From positions 1 through 12,916 of the forward strand of contig DAICYU010000058.1 in the NCBI GenBank assembly GCA_027311485.1: DNA of 12,916 nucleotides, in the 5' to 3' direction. The DNA comes from Acetobacteraceae bacterium (GTDB lineage: Bacteria; Pseudomonadota; Alphaproteobacteria; Acetobacterales; Acetobacteraceae). A program made the translations under genes and the position numbers. Positions 1 to 11,014 of the stretch are shown one piece after another (within the stretch, counting starts at the first letter, position 1; every line of letters starts with the position of its first letter). Below the pieces are notes generated by a model. The model worked only from the letters and a program-made list of their open reading frames with translations, searched no databases and was not told the origin of the DNA.

Positions 1-2352
1 GGACAGGACCAGGTCGTGTTTCGGGATATGCTTGAACCCGGCCTTGCGCGCCGATCCGTGCAGCGGCAGCACGGTCAGGTTGGGCGCGAACCGGCGCGCC
101 TCATTGGTCCAGTTGGGGATCAGGCTGGTCGGGCAGACGATCAGCGATGGCCGGTCCAGCCGGCCGGCGGCCTTTTCGATCGCCAGATGCGCCAGGGTCT
201 GCACCGTCTTGCCCAGGCCCATGTCGTCGGCCAGCACCCCGCCCAGGCCGGATGCCCCCAGAAACTGCAGCCAGTCCACGCCTTGCGCCTGGTACGGCCG
301 CAGCGTCGCCAGGAATGACGGCGGGATCGTCGCATTCGGGACTCCCCCAGCCTCCCGCAGGGAGCGTCCGAGCGAGCGCAGTGATTCGCCGCCGCGCCAG
401 ATCAGGCCGGAGCGTTGCTCCAGCGCCGCCAGATCGGCCGCATCCATGCGGCTGAAACGAAGGTGCTCCGCCTCGCCGTCGATGCCGCCGTTCGACCATA
501 GCTCCAGCAGCGCCTGCAGGGTGGGCCGGATGCGGGCCATCGGCAGGGTCAGCAGGCGGCCGTCCGGCAGCGGCAGGACGAACGGCTTGTCGTCGGGGCC
601 CTCGGCCAGGGCGGCGGCTTCCGGCCGGGCGATCAGCTTCACCAGCGCCGGTACCAGATCGACGTGCTGGCCGTCCACGGTGACGCCCAGATGCAGTTCC
701 AGCCAGTCGATGCCCGAGCTTTCGCCCGAGCCCTCGGACAGTTCGGCCTCGATCTCGGTATCGGCCGAGACGATCTGGACCGGAAAGTCGTGATCGATCT
801 CCACCGTCCAGCCGGCGGCGCGCAACTGCGGCACTTCCTGCGTCACGACATGCAGCCAGTTTGTCGGACCGCCGTTTTCACGCAGGCCGAAATCGTCGGT
901 GTGGGCGTGCTGGTAATACACCGGCACAACCTCATTGACCGACGCGAAGCCGATCCGCGCCAGCTCCGCCAGCGCCTGCTGCTCTGCCGCCCGGTCCCGC
1001 TCGACCTCATACAGCGTGCCGTCGTGCACGGTGATGCGCGGCAGGGGACGCGAGGAGCGGGGCAGGGTGACCGGGCCGTACTGGTAGGACAGCCGAACCA
1101 GCGGCACGGCGAACAGCCCGTGGCCGAGGGGCTTGGCCGAACCGCGCCCCACGCTGGGGTCGTTGGGCAGGGTGCCGTTGATCAGCCGCAGATGCGGCTG
1201 CATGCGGGTGCGCACGGCCTCCGGCGGCCGCATTTCGGCCGGCACCGGCACGTTCCTGACGGCGGCACGCTGCGACAGGTGCGCCCGCACCTCGGCGGCG
1301 GCTTCGGGCGGGATCGCCGGAGCATCCAGCAGGCGGGACGCCAGGCGCCGCGGCAGGTCCAGAGCCACCGGACCCATGGTTCCGGCCGCGGGGTCGACAT
1401 ACCAGGGCGCCGGGATGCGTATGGGGATCAGGCCTTCATCCAGCACCACGGTCGGGCGCTGCGACGCGTCCGGATTGGTGGCCCAGACGATCTGTCCCTG
1501 CCGTTCCGGACCTTCGGCCAGGGCCGGCCCCTCGGCGCTCGCCCAGCGGGCTCGTCCGGTCGCCAGGATGCGGCGCAGCGTGTCGGCCGGATCGTCGTCG
1601 GCCAGCTGGCTGGTGAAGCCGACGCGGCGATCCAGTCGTTGCAGGATGATCCGGTCGGACGGACGCAGGTATTTCGCCGGCGTGGTCACCTGATGCGGTG
1701 CGTAGCGCTTGATCGAGCCCAGGCCACCGTGCTTCAGCAGGCTGACGGTCATCGGGTCGATCGCAAGCCGGCCGGTCTGGCCGTCGGTGCCGGCGGGGGC
1801 GCTGAGCACATAGAACACGCGGTTCCGGATCGACGACGGAAAGTCTTCAGTCGGTTCTTCTTCCTCGGTCCGGTCCAGCTCCGCCAGCCAGTATTCGATT
1901 TGCGGCGGCAACCCGGCCGGCGCCTTCGGCCTCGCTGTCGGCATCAGCGACAGGTGTCCCTGCTGCTGGATCGCCTGCTGCTCGGCCGCCTGCTGCTGGG
2001 CCGCCGCCTGGTGCCGGGTCGCCGGACCCTGCTGCCTTAGCGCCGCGATCAGCACCGCCGCGATGTGCTTGCATCCACGCCTGACAGGACAGCTGCAGAT
2101 ACCCCTGACCTGAATGCCGTTGCTGGCCGAGGGGCTGATCTTGACGTCTTGAAGGTACGGGTCCGGCCGGCTGCCCTGCGTGGTCGCAGTGATCCGCGCG
2201 CCGCGCTCACTGATCTCAAGCTCCTGCACGCGTCCGCGCTGCTCATACGAACGTCCGGCCGACAGCGTTCCGGGGTTGAACAACCGCCGGATATCACTTT
2301 CGCGCAGGGTCAGGGTTGGATCGATATCAGGTGCAACAGCCACAGTACGCAT
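1..2352 (-). CDS. SNF2-family DEAD/DEAH helicase with N-terminal SWIM zinc finger (partial, 3' end beyond window)
   Basis: An open frame runs without a stop from ATG 2352 off the left edge, giving 784 visible residues. A SWIM-type zinc finger lies at the N-terminus (C86-S-C88, then C94-K-H96). It is followed by a Gln-rich linker (about residues 107-131) and an acidic patch (TEEEEPTEDF). A long middle region resembles the bacterial SNF2-associated region. The motor then begins with the SNF2 Q-motif LRPYQAQGVDWL (about 684-695), Walker A DDMGLGKT (K715) and motif Ia CPTSLIPNW. The frame leaves the window just before the expected DExH box, so motifs II-VI are unseen. SNF2 proteins are ATP-driven double-strand DNA translocases that remodel protein-DNA complexes; the SWIM finger probably binds nucleic acid or protein. 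ATG 2352 is the only in-frame ATG before the SWIM finger, though its Shine-Dalgarno is poor. It follows recG by 57 nt on the same strand and may be co-transcribed. Specific substrate unknown. Confidence 0.9.
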   Translation of the reverse strand, partial: MRTVAVAPDIDPTLTLRESDIRRLFNPGTLSAGRSYEQRGRVQELEISERGARITATTQGSRPDPYLQDVKISPSASNGIQVRGICSCPVRRGCKHIAAVLIAALRQQGPATRHQAAAQQQAAEQQAIQQQGHLSLMPTARPKAPAGLPPQIEYWLAELDRTEEEEPTEDFPSSIRNRVFYVLSAPAGTDGQTGRLAIDPMTVSLLKHGGLGSIKRYAPHQVTTPAKYLRPSDRIILQRLDRRVGFTSQLADDDPADTLRRILATGRARWASAEGPALAEGPERQGQIVWATNPDASQRPTVVLDEGLIPIRIPAPWYVDPAAGTMGPVALDLPRRLASRLLDAPAIPPEAAAEVRAHLSQRAAVRNVPVPAEMRPPEAVRTRMQPHLRLINGTLPNDPSVGRGSAKPLGHGLFAVPLVRLSYQYGPVTLPRSSRPLPRITVHDGTLYEVERDRAAEQQALAELARIGFASVNEVVPVYYQHAHTDDFGLRENGGPTNWLHVVTQEVPQLRAAGWTVEIDHDFPVQIVSADTEIEAELSEGSGESSGIDWLELHLGVTVDGQHVDLVPALVKLIARPEAAALAEGPDDKPFVLPLPDGRLLTLPMARIRPTLQALLELWSNGGIDGEAEHLRFSRMDAADLAALEQRSGLIWRGGESLRSLGRSLREAGGVPNATIPPSFLATLRPYQAQGVDWLQFLGASGLGGVLADDMGLGKTVQTLAHLAIEKAAGRLDRPSLIVCPTSLIPNWTNEARRFAPNLTVLPLHGSARKAGFKHIPKHDLVLS

Positions 2353-2409
2353 ATACCCACGATGAACGGTATGCTCGAGTCGTGCCCATAGGGCGCCGCG
2401 ACGCCGGCC

Positions 2410-4467
2410 TCAACCCGCGGCCAGTGTTCGCATCGCAGCGGTGCGCTCGAACAGCCGCAGCAGGATCCGGGTCGCCCGGCCACGGGGCGAGTCCAGCTTC
2501 GGATCGCGTGACAGCAGCACCGCCGCGTCGCGATGCGCCATGTGCAGCAGCGGCTCGTGGGCCTCGGGGTCGGCCAGCCGGTAGCCGGGCAGGCCGGCTT
2601 GCCGCGTGCCCAGGGCGTCACCGCCACCGCGCAGGCGAAAATCCTCATCGGCAATCACGAATCCGTCATCGGTGTCGCGTAGCAGTGTCAGCCGCCGTCG
2701 CGCTGTCTCATTCACCCAGTCCTCATGCAGCAGAAGGCAGAAGCTGGCGGTGGAACCGCGTCCGACCCGGCCGCGCAACTGGTGCAGTTGGGCCAGGCCG
2801 AAGCGTTCGGCATGCTCGATCACCATGACCGACGCGGTCGGCACGTCGACCCCGACCTCCACCACCGTGGTGGCGACCAGCAGCCGCGTGGCGCCGGCGG
2901 CGAACGCGGCCAGTGCCGAGTCGCGGATTTCGGCGGTCTGCTGCCCGTGCGCCAAGCCGACGCTGTCGCCAAACTCGCGCCGCAGGTGGGCGTACCGTTC
3001 CTCCGCGGCGGCAACGTCCAGGGCTTCGGATTCGGCGACGATCGGGCATACCCAGTAGACCTGCGCGCCTTCGTCCAGCTTGCGGGCAATGCCTTCCAGC
3101 ACCGTCGGCATGGTGCCCAGGGAGTGCAGCGTGGTGCGGATCGGCTGGCGGCCCGGCGGTTTGTCTGTCAGGCGGCTGACATCCATCTCCCCCCATTGCG
3201 TCAGCAGCAGGGTGCGCGGAATGGGGGTCGCGGTCATGACCAGGACATCGGTGTGCTCCCCCTTCGCGCCGAGGGTCAGGCGCTGATTGACGCCGAAACG
3301 ATGCTGCTCATCGATCACGGCCAGGGCAAGGTTGCGGTACTCCACCGAATCCTGGAACAGGGCATGGGTGCCGACGACGATCTGGATATCGCCGGTCCTG
3401 ATCGCGCGCAGCAGGTGGGCGCGGTCCTTGCCCTTGACGCCGCCGGTCAGCAGCGCCACCGGCACTGGACACAGCCGGCTCAGGGTGCGGTGGTGCTGCT
3501 TCGCCAGCACCTCGGTCGGCGCCATCAGCGCGGCCTGCTTGCCGGCCTCGACGGCGCGCAGCATCGCCAGCAGTGCGACCAGCGTCTTGCCGGAGCCGAC
3601 ATCGCCCTGCAGCAGCCGCAGCATCCGCCGGGGGGAGGCAAGATCGGTGTCGATTTCCCGCAGGGCACAGTGCTGCGAGTGCGTCAGCGGATGGCCGAAC
3701 CGGCGCAGCGCGGTGTCGCGCAGATGGGAATCGCCCAGCAGCGGCTGGCCAAGCCGGGCGCGCACCCGGCCGCGGATCAGCGCCTGCGCGACCTGTCCGG
3801 CCAGCAGTTCGTCATAGGCCAGGCGGGCACGCATACGGCGATCGGGCTCGCTGGTTTCGGGCGCCTGCACGCTGCGCAGCGCGGTGGCGAAGTCGGGCCA
3901 GTTCTCCCGCCGCAGCAGCGCCGGGTCCTGCCATTCCGGCAGGTCCGGCAGCATCGCCAGCGCCTGGGCCAGCCCGTTGGCGACCTGGCGCGGCCACAGC
4001 CCGGCGGTCAGCGGCCATACCGGCTCGACCTTCGGGATGCGGTCCGGCTGATCGGCGGGCACCACGTGGTCCGGATGCGGGATCGTCAGCCGGCCGTTGA
4101 ACGCGTCCAGCTTCCCGGACACCAGCAGCCTGGCGCCGGGCGGCATCTGCGCTTCCCGGGTAAACTTGAAGAACACCAGTTCGGCGGTGCCGGTGTCATC
4201 GCGCACGATCACCCGCCAGGGCTGGCGCGAGGAGGCCGGCCGTTCGTGGCGCACCACCTCCACCGCCAGGGTCGCGATGCTGCCCGGCTTTGCCGACCGG
4301 ATGGTGGGGCGGGCGCTACGGTCCAGATACGAATCGGGCAGGTGGAACAGCAGGTCGACAATCCGTTCCCCGCCAGTGGCGCGCGCAATCAGGGCCGCGA
4401 CGGCCGGTCCTATGCCGCGCAAGCTGGTCAGGGGCGCAAAAAGCGGCGCGATCGGGTCTTCTTTCAC
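2410..4467 (-). CDS. recG: ATP-dependent DNA helicase RecG
   Basis: RecG is a monomeric translocase that regresses stalled replication forks and branch-migrates Holliday junctions and R-loops. From GTG 4467 the protein is 685 residues (E. coli RecG is 693). Visible in order: an N-terminal helix-hairpin-helix-like start (APLTSLRGIGPAVAALIA), an OB/wedge domain (about 55-155) that binds the branch point, Walker A GDVGSGKT (288-295), motif Ia APTEVLAKQHH, DEQH box (387-390), motif III TATPIPRT (413-420) and motif VI QLHQLRGRVGRG (near 565-572). All motor motifs are intact. Start choice: the frame can extend to another GTG at 4497, but the ten extra residues look non-coding and neither start has a good Shine-Dalgarno. 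GTG 4467 puts the LTSLRGIG motif at the position seen in E. coli RecG. It is divergent from sdhE-mfd, a gene order I associate with alphaproteobacteria, and upstream of the SNF2 gene. Confidence 0.96.
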   Translation of the reverse strand: MKEDPIAPLFAPLTSLRGIGPAVAALIARATGGERIVDLLFHLPDSYLDRSARPTIRSAKPGSIATLAVEVVRHERPASSRQPWRVIVRDDTGTAELVFFKFTREAQMPPGARLLVSGKLDAFNGRLTIPHPDHVVPADQPDRIPKVEPVWPLTAGLWPRQVANGLAQALAMLPDLPEWQDPALLRRENWPDFATALRSVQAPETSEPDRRMRARLAYDELLAGQVAQALIRGRVRARLGQPLLGDSHLRDTALRRFGHPLTHSQHCALREIDTDLASPRRMLRLLQGDVGSGKTLVALLAMLRAVEAGKQAALMAPTEVLAKQHHRTLSRLCPVPVALLTGGVKGKDRAHLLRAIRTGDIQIVVGTHALFQDSVEYRNLALAVIDEQHRFGVNQRLTLGAKGEHTDVLVMTATPIPRTLLLTQWGEMDVSRLTDKPPGRQPIRTTLHSLGTMPTVLEGIARKLDEGAQVYWVCPIVAESEALDVAAAEERYAHLRREFGDSVGLAHGQQTAEIRDSALAAFAAGATRLLVATTVVEVGVDVPTASVMVIEHAERFGLAQLHQLRGRVGRGSTASFCLLLHEDWVNETARRRLTLLRDTDDGFVIADEDFRLRGGGDALGTRQAGLPGYRLADPEAHEPLLHMAHRDAAVLLSRDPKLDSPRGRATRILLRLFERTAAMRTLAAG

Positions 4468-4568
4468 GTTTGACAGGTCCGGGGGGCAGGGCTGCACGGC
4501 TTAGGGGGTGATTTACATGCTCGGACAGTTTCGCAATGCGCCATCGCGCTCTATATCACAGCCCGGAA
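4468..4568. promoter_or_regulatory. Divergent recG / sdhE intergenic region
   Basis: About 100 nt separate the two divergent starts and must hold both promoters unless transcription begins inside a gene. On the plus strand a weak -10-like TATATC (4552-4557) lies 11 nt before the sdhE ATG, without a convincing -35. That would give a very short or leaderless 5' end. A small inverted repeat GCGC-CATC-GCGC sits at 4538-4549. No clear promoter is seen for recG. The assignment rests mainly on gene orientation. Confidence 0.35.
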
Positions 4569-4856
4569 ATGACTGAACCAAATTACTCCCAAGCGGATCC
4601 GACAGGGTCGGACACCAGGCGCCGGCGCCTCCTGTTTCGTGCCACCCATCGCGGGACGTTTGAAAACGACCTGATGATTGGCGGATTCGTTCGTGCGCAT
4701 CTGGCTGATTTAACCGAAGCCGACCTGGATGCGTTAGAGGCGGTAATGGAAATTCCTGACACCCTGCTGGCGGACTGGCTGACGCGCCGAGCGCCGATCC
4801 CGCCCGAGGATGAAACGCCGATGCTTTGCCGTATCCGGGATTACCTGTCCCGATGA
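4569..4856 (+). CDS. sdhE: FAD assembly factor SdhE (succinate dehydrogenase assembly factor 2, DUF339)
   Basis: This is a small cytoplasmic protein of 95 residues. It matches the SdhE/Sdh5 family, which promotes covalent attachment of FAD to the SdhA flavoprotein of complex II. The family RGxxE signature is present as HRGTFE (R28, G29, E32) after a basic stretch (RRRR at 17-20). The compact helical body follows, with the family-like segments LTEADLDALEAVMEIPD and LLADWLTRR. Length fits the family (80-100 residues). ATG 4569 is chosen over an in-frame ATG at 4536 because the extra 11 residues show no family similarity and overlap the possible promoter. GGAA directly abuts the ATG, so Shine-Dalgarno support is weak. 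The stop TGA (4854-4856) overlaps an ATG at 4853, leading into the duplicated mfd start. No sdhABCD genes are near, so the location reflects conserved synteny rather than a complex II operon. Confidence 0.9.
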   Translation: MTEPNYSQADPTGSDTRRRRLLFRATHRGTFENDLMIGGFVRAHLADLTEADLDALEAVMEIPDTLLADWLTRRAPIPPEDETPMLCRIRDYLSR

Positions 4857-4869
4857 GCGAACCTGCCCG

Positions 4870-4885
<16 letters not shown>
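4852..4885 (+). repeat. 17-bp tandem duplication across the mfd translation start
   Basis: Two adjacent 17-bp units, 4852-4868 and 4869-4885, match at 15 of 17 positions (both differences are C/T). Each contains ATGAG(C/T)GAACCTG(C/T)CC. A partial third similarity, ACCTGTCCC, precedes them at 4843-4851. Because 17 is not a multiple of three, the upstream copy of the mfd start is out of frame with the gene. Confidence 0.9.
4853..4873 (+). CDS. Possible six-codon mini-ORF MSEPAR between sdhE and mfd
   Basis: ATG 4853 overlaps the sdhE stop as ATGA. It opens a six-codon frame reading M-S-E-P-A-R, and its TGA stop (4871-4873) overlaps the mfd ATG (4870-4872), again as ATGA. The peptide is almost identical to the mfd N-terminus (M-S-E-P-V-R) because it comes from the tandem duplication. 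It may be only a relic. It could also pass terminating ribosomes from sdhE to mfd. Translation is unproven; the reading itself is direct from sequence. Confidence 0.3.
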
Positions 4886-8312
<3,427 letters not shown>

Positions 8313-8316
<4 letters not shown>

Positions 8317-9005
8317 GGCTGCGCGCCTTGGTGGCCGGCGTGTTTGCCCTGCTGGCCGGGGCGGCGCCGACGCAGACTCAGGCGCAGACGCATGTGCACC
8401 CACGCTGCACAGCCGCCGACTGCGTGAACCTGGTGTTTGACGGCGACAGCATCTCGGCCGGGTGGGGGTCGACGCCCGGCCATGGGCTCGATGCGCAGGT
8501 GGTCGCGCGGGTCGGCGAACCGGTTGTGGTGCATAACGTCGCGGTTGGCGGCCGGCCGGTGCTGCAATGCCTGCAACTGTATCCGAAGCTGGTCGCGCCG
8601 TTGTTCGACCCGGCAACCCCGCATAATGTGATCGTCTTCCACGCGGGCGACAATGATATCGCCCAGGGTCGGGACGCTCAGCAGACGTATGCGGCATTCA
8701 CCGGCTACGTTGCGGCGGCACACGAACAAGGCTGGAAGATTGTGGTGTCCACCGAGTTGCGGCGGTTCGATTTCGCACCGCCACAGTTCGACGAACTCGA
8801 AAACTACAACCGGCTGCTGCGCGAGAATAAGGCCGGTGCGGACGCGGTCGTGGACCTCAACCAGGATGTAATGCTGGCCGAGGCGTCGCACCGGAATGAC
8901 CGCAGTCTTTTTTCACCGGACCGGGTGCATCCGGCCGACGCGGGTTACCGTCTGATCGCCGCCTTGCTGGCGCCGGCGGTCAGGCGGGTGGCCGGCCGAC
9001 CGTAG
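8313..9005 (+). CDS. Secreted SGNH/GDSL-type hydrolase
   Basis: A 230-residue protein starts at GTG 8313, overlapping the mfd stop by 4 nt (GTGA). The N-terminus is a clear signal peptide: basic MRLR, a hydrophobic core, then a probable cut near TQA-QT (about residue 24), so the mature enzyme should be periplasmic or exported. SGNH blocks are complete: block I FDGDSIS (nucleophile S46), block II glycine in VAVGG (G80), block III GDND (N114) and block V DRVHPAD (D203 and H206). Cys32 and Cys37 frame a short loop just before block I and could form a disulfide. The fold covers esterases, lipases, acyl-sugar and peptidoglycan O-acetyl esterases. Nothing visible selects the substrate. Coupling to mfd looks like shared transcription rather than shared function, since the product leaves the cytoplasm. 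Confidence 0.88.
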
Positions 9006-9050
9006 CACACGCTGCTCCGGCCCGGGCCTGAACGCTGGTTGCGATCAGAT

Positions 9051-9070
9051 GCCCGTTGCGATGAGCGGGC
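9051..9070. terminator. Candidate hairpin between convergent genes
   Basis: An inverted repeat GCCCGTT - GCGATG - AGCGGGC forms a 7-bp stem (one G-U pair) with a 6-nt loop, placed between the hydrolase stop (9005) and the carbonic anhydrase stop (9077). Its position suits a shared terminator, but no T-run follows on either strand, so it is not a textbook intrinsic terminator. A perfect 10-bp palindrome GGCCCGGGCC lies nearby at 9019-9028. Confidence 0.35.
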
Positions 9071-9076
9071 CTGCCG

Positions 9077-9682
9077 CTAACCAAGGTCCTCCGGCCTGCG
9101 GATGGTCACGTTCAGGTCATTCACCAGGCCCGTGGCCAGCGAGTAGACCCAGCCGTGCACGCTCAGCGGCTGGCCGCGGCCCCAGGCGTCCTGCACGAAG
9201 ACGTCGGACGCGACATTGCGCACCTGCCGGATCACATTCAGCTCACACAGCCGGTCGAGCCGGACCCGCTTGTCCGAGATCGCCTCCAGCGCCTGGCGAT
9301 TGTCCGCATACACCTCCCGGATCGGATGCAGCCAGTGATCGACCAGACCGCGACGCTGGCCGTCCACGGCGGCCGCGACGCCACCACAGCCGTAATGACC
9401 AACGACCATAATGTGCCTGACCTTCAGCACATCGACAGCGAACTGCAGCACCGACAGGTAGTTGGCGTCCTGCGGCGGCGCCAGGTTGGAAATATTCCGA
9501 TGAACAAACAATTCACCGGGATCGAGATCGACGATCTCATTCGCCGGCACGCGGCTGTCGGCGCAGCCGATCCAGAGGTACTGTGGTGCCTGCTGGCCGA
9601 CAAGGCGTTTGAAGAAGCCCGGGTCGGCGGCAATTTTGCGCGCTGCCCAGGCGCGGTTGTTGGCTTTCAGGTGATCGAGCAT
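9077..9682 (-). CDS. can: Beta-class carbonic anhydrase (Can-like)
   Basis: The enzyme interconverts CO2 and bicarbonate with a zinc ion in the cytoplasm, supplying bicarbonate for carboxylases and pH balance. The 201-residue product has the beta-class zinc and catalytic residues: C40-A-D42-S-R44 (zinc ligand C40 and the D42/R44 dyad) and H96-Y-G-C99 (zinc ligands). The segments DPGFFKRLV, DPGELFVHRN and RLDRLCELNVIRQV closely resemble E. coli Can. It ends soon after the last conserved strand and lacks the roughly 20-residue C-terminal tail of E. coli Can (220 residues); the active site is whole. Start ATG 9682 begins MLDHLKANNRAW, matching the family N-terminus; further upstream codons belong to no conserved protein. 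It lies 34 nt downstream of the methyltransferase gene on the same strand, so it probably shares the transcript, though it looks like a housekeeping enzyme. Confidence 0.95.
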   Translation of the reverse strand: MLDHLKANNRAWAARKIAADPGFFKRLVGQQAPQYLWIGCADSRVPANEIVDLDPGELFVHRNISNLAPPQDANYLSVLQFAVDVLKVRHIMVVGHYGCGGVAAAVDGQRRGLVDHWLHPIREVYADNRQALEAISDKRVRLDRLCELNVIRQVRNVASDVFVQDAWGRGQPLSVHGWVYSLATGLVNDLNVTIRRPEDLG

Positions 9683-9716
9683 GGGGCCGCACCCAACAAT
9701 CTGCCGGGCCGGTTCG

Positions 9717-10292
9717 TCAAGCGGGGAGGCCGGACAGAAGATCGAGCCGGTAGCCGCTGGTCTGCGCCTGGTGCAGGACGGGCAGCCCGCTTGCAGCGAT
9801 AAATCGCTCCGCCGCCTCATGCCCTGTGGTCGGATCGTCGGACTGGCCGAGCCAGTTGACGAGGACGATGACGGCGTTCGGCAGCAGGCTGGCGAGGGCT
9901 TGGCGCGCGCACAGATCGATGTCGGCACTGGCAAGGAAGTACAGCACCTCGGACAGGACGATCAGGTCGAAGCGGCCCTGCGGCCATTCCAGCGGTACGC
10001 GCATGCGTTGGAAGCGCACCCAGGGCTGGTCGGCGCAACGGGCACGGGCGGCCGGCAGCGGGTCCTCGACGATGTCCACGCCCAGCAGCGTGTCGCACTG
10101 TTCGGCCAGCAGGCGGGTCAGCACGCCGATCGAGCATCCCACCTCCAGCCCGGCGGCGAAGCGCCGGCCGGCGAGCGCATCGACGGTGTGGCGATATTTA
10201 GCTTGCTCATAGGGGCTGGTGGTGAAGCCCCAGGGATCGTCCGTGGCCTCGTACAGGCGTCTGAAGTGATCGGCGGGGCGGGATTCGGTCAT
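9717..10292 (-). CDS. NodS-like SAM-dependent methyltransferase
   Basis: A 191-residue class I methyltransferase. The N-terminal signature DDPWGFTTSPYEQAKY (about 18-33) followed by a Rossmann core resembles the NodS family, whose founding members N-methylate deacetylated chitooligosaccharide in rhizobial Nod-factor synthesis. SAM-binding motif I is LEVGCSIG (49-56), the acidic residue ending strand 2 is in LGVDI (D73), and the post-motif strand is FDLIVLSEVLYFL (108-120). Cofactor-binding parts look intact and no membrane segment is present. The ATG overlaps the PIG-L stop by 4 nt (ATGA), so translation is coupled. Next to a deacetylase that could expose an amine, N-methylation of an amino sugar is a reasonable inference. 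The family also contains uncharacterised members with other substrates, so O-methylation or a non-sugar substrate cannot be excluded. Confidence 0.85.
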   Translation of the reverse strand: MTESRPADHFRRLYEATDDPWGFTTSPYEQAKYRHTVDALAGRRFAAGLEVGCSIGVLTRLLAEQCDTLLGVDIVEDPLPAARARCADQPWVRFQRMRVPLEWPQGRFDLIVLSEVLYFLASADIDLCARQALASLLPNAVIVLVNWLGQSDDPTTGHEAAERFIAASGLPVLHQAQTSGYRLDLLSGLPA

Positions 10293-11014
10293 GGCAGCAG
10301 GAATGTCTCAAAGGGCTGGTCGAAGACCGACAGCAGGCCGGGCGGCAGCTGAAAGCCGGTGGGATCATCGGTGATCAGGCCGCCGTACTGGGACCGGTGC
10401 GCCTGGATGGCATGCCGCTTGGCGGGCAGATGCGCACCGATTGGCAGGCGCCAGCCAGTGCCGACAGGGGCCGGGACCGCGTCGTCGGCTGGCAGTGTCC
10501 AGCCCCAGACCGGATAGGCCAGATGGCGGATGCCGATGGCGCCGGCGATGCGGGACGCCGCCTGGTGATCGCAATGCGGGTCATGCGCCCACGGCGCGAG
10601 GATCGTCGTGCAACCAGGCTCCCGCCCGAGCAGCGCGCGCAACTGGCCGACCACCGCGTCGAAGTCCGGCCCCTGGTGCGGCGCAGCCGTGTCGGGCTGG
10701 CGCAGGCATGTCAGCCGCTCCGGCGGTAGCCCGAGACAGGCGACGGCCTGGGCCGCTTCCGCTTCCCGCGTCGCTCGCAGGCGGTCGGGCGGATAGGCGC
10801 GGGAGTGTGGGTGCGATCCGGCGCCATCAGTCAGGATGACCACAAGGGGCGCCCGGCCGGCGGCAACGGCGGAGGCGATCAGCCCGCCGCAGCCCAGGCT
10901 TTCGTCATCCGGGTGCGGCGCCAGGATCAGGCAGGTGCCGGCGCCGATGATGCCGTCCAGTGCGCCCAGCGGCAGGCTGCGCCAGGCGCGGTGGTGATCG
11001 CCCGCGAGGCTCAT
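10289..11014 (-). CDS. PIG-L family (LmbE-like) deacetylase
   Basis: A 241-residue cytoplasmic protein. PIG-L enzymes are zinc-dependent N-deacetylases, usually acting on GlcNAc-containing conjugates (GlcNAc-PI, and the mycothiol and bacillithiol precursors through MshB and BshB). The hallmark PHPDDE lies at residues 33-38 (zinc ligands H34 and D37, catalytic base D36 by family analogy). The second motif HDPHCDH is at 144-150 and supplies the remaining zinc histidine. ILTDGAGSHPHS (60-71) is the usual loop after strand 2. All expected active-site residues are present. ATG 11014 overlaps the upstream flavoprotein stop by 4 nt, and the stop overlaps the methyltransferase start by 4 nt. Unlike NodB it is not a polysaccharide-deacetylase (NodB-fold) protein, so any parallel with Nod-factor synthesis is functional analogy only. 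The substrate is not identifiable from sequence. Confidence 0.92.
   Translation of the reverse strand: MSLAGDHHRAWRSLPLGALDGIIGAGTCLILAPHPDDESLGCGGLIASAVAAGRAPLVVILTDGAGSHPHSRAYPPDRLRATREAEAAQAVACLGLPPERLTCLRQPDTAAPHQGPDFDAVVGQLRALLGREPGCTTILAPWAHDPHCDHQAASRIAGAIGIRHLAYPVWGWTLPADDAVPAPVGTGWRLPIGAHLPAKRHAIQAHRSQYGGLITDDPTGFQLPPGLLSVFDQPFETFLLP

Noticed and set aside
664..2040. A 458-codon plus-strand open frame over the SNF2 gene.
   Set aside because: It shares codon boundaries with the minus-strand SNF2 frame, and its sequence mirrors that gene's codon bias. The minus frame contains SWIM and SNF2 motifs.
2725..4473. A 582-codon plus-strand open frame antisense to recG.
   Set aside because: RecG on the minus strand is intact with all helicase motifs; the antisense translation is Q/G/R-rich with no family features.
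4470..4475. A perfect TTGACA on the plus strand upstream of sdhE, considered as a -35 box.
   Set aside because: No -10-like hexamer lies 16-18 bp downstream (the sequence there is GC-rich), and the only TATA-like stretch is about 76 bp away. It also lies at the recG start, so it is probably chance.
9019..9028. Palindrome GGCCCGGGCC considered as an operator or terminator.
   Set aside because: It has no loop, no flanking T-run and no partner repeat; such short GC palindromes are expected by chance at this base composition.
9683..9934. N-terminal extension of the carbonic anhydrase frame upstream of ATG 9682.
   Set aside because: The extra 84 residues overlap the methyltransferase gene, are low-complexity (serine/arginine/proline-rich) and resemble nothing in the family. 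The Can-like N-terminus begins at 9682.
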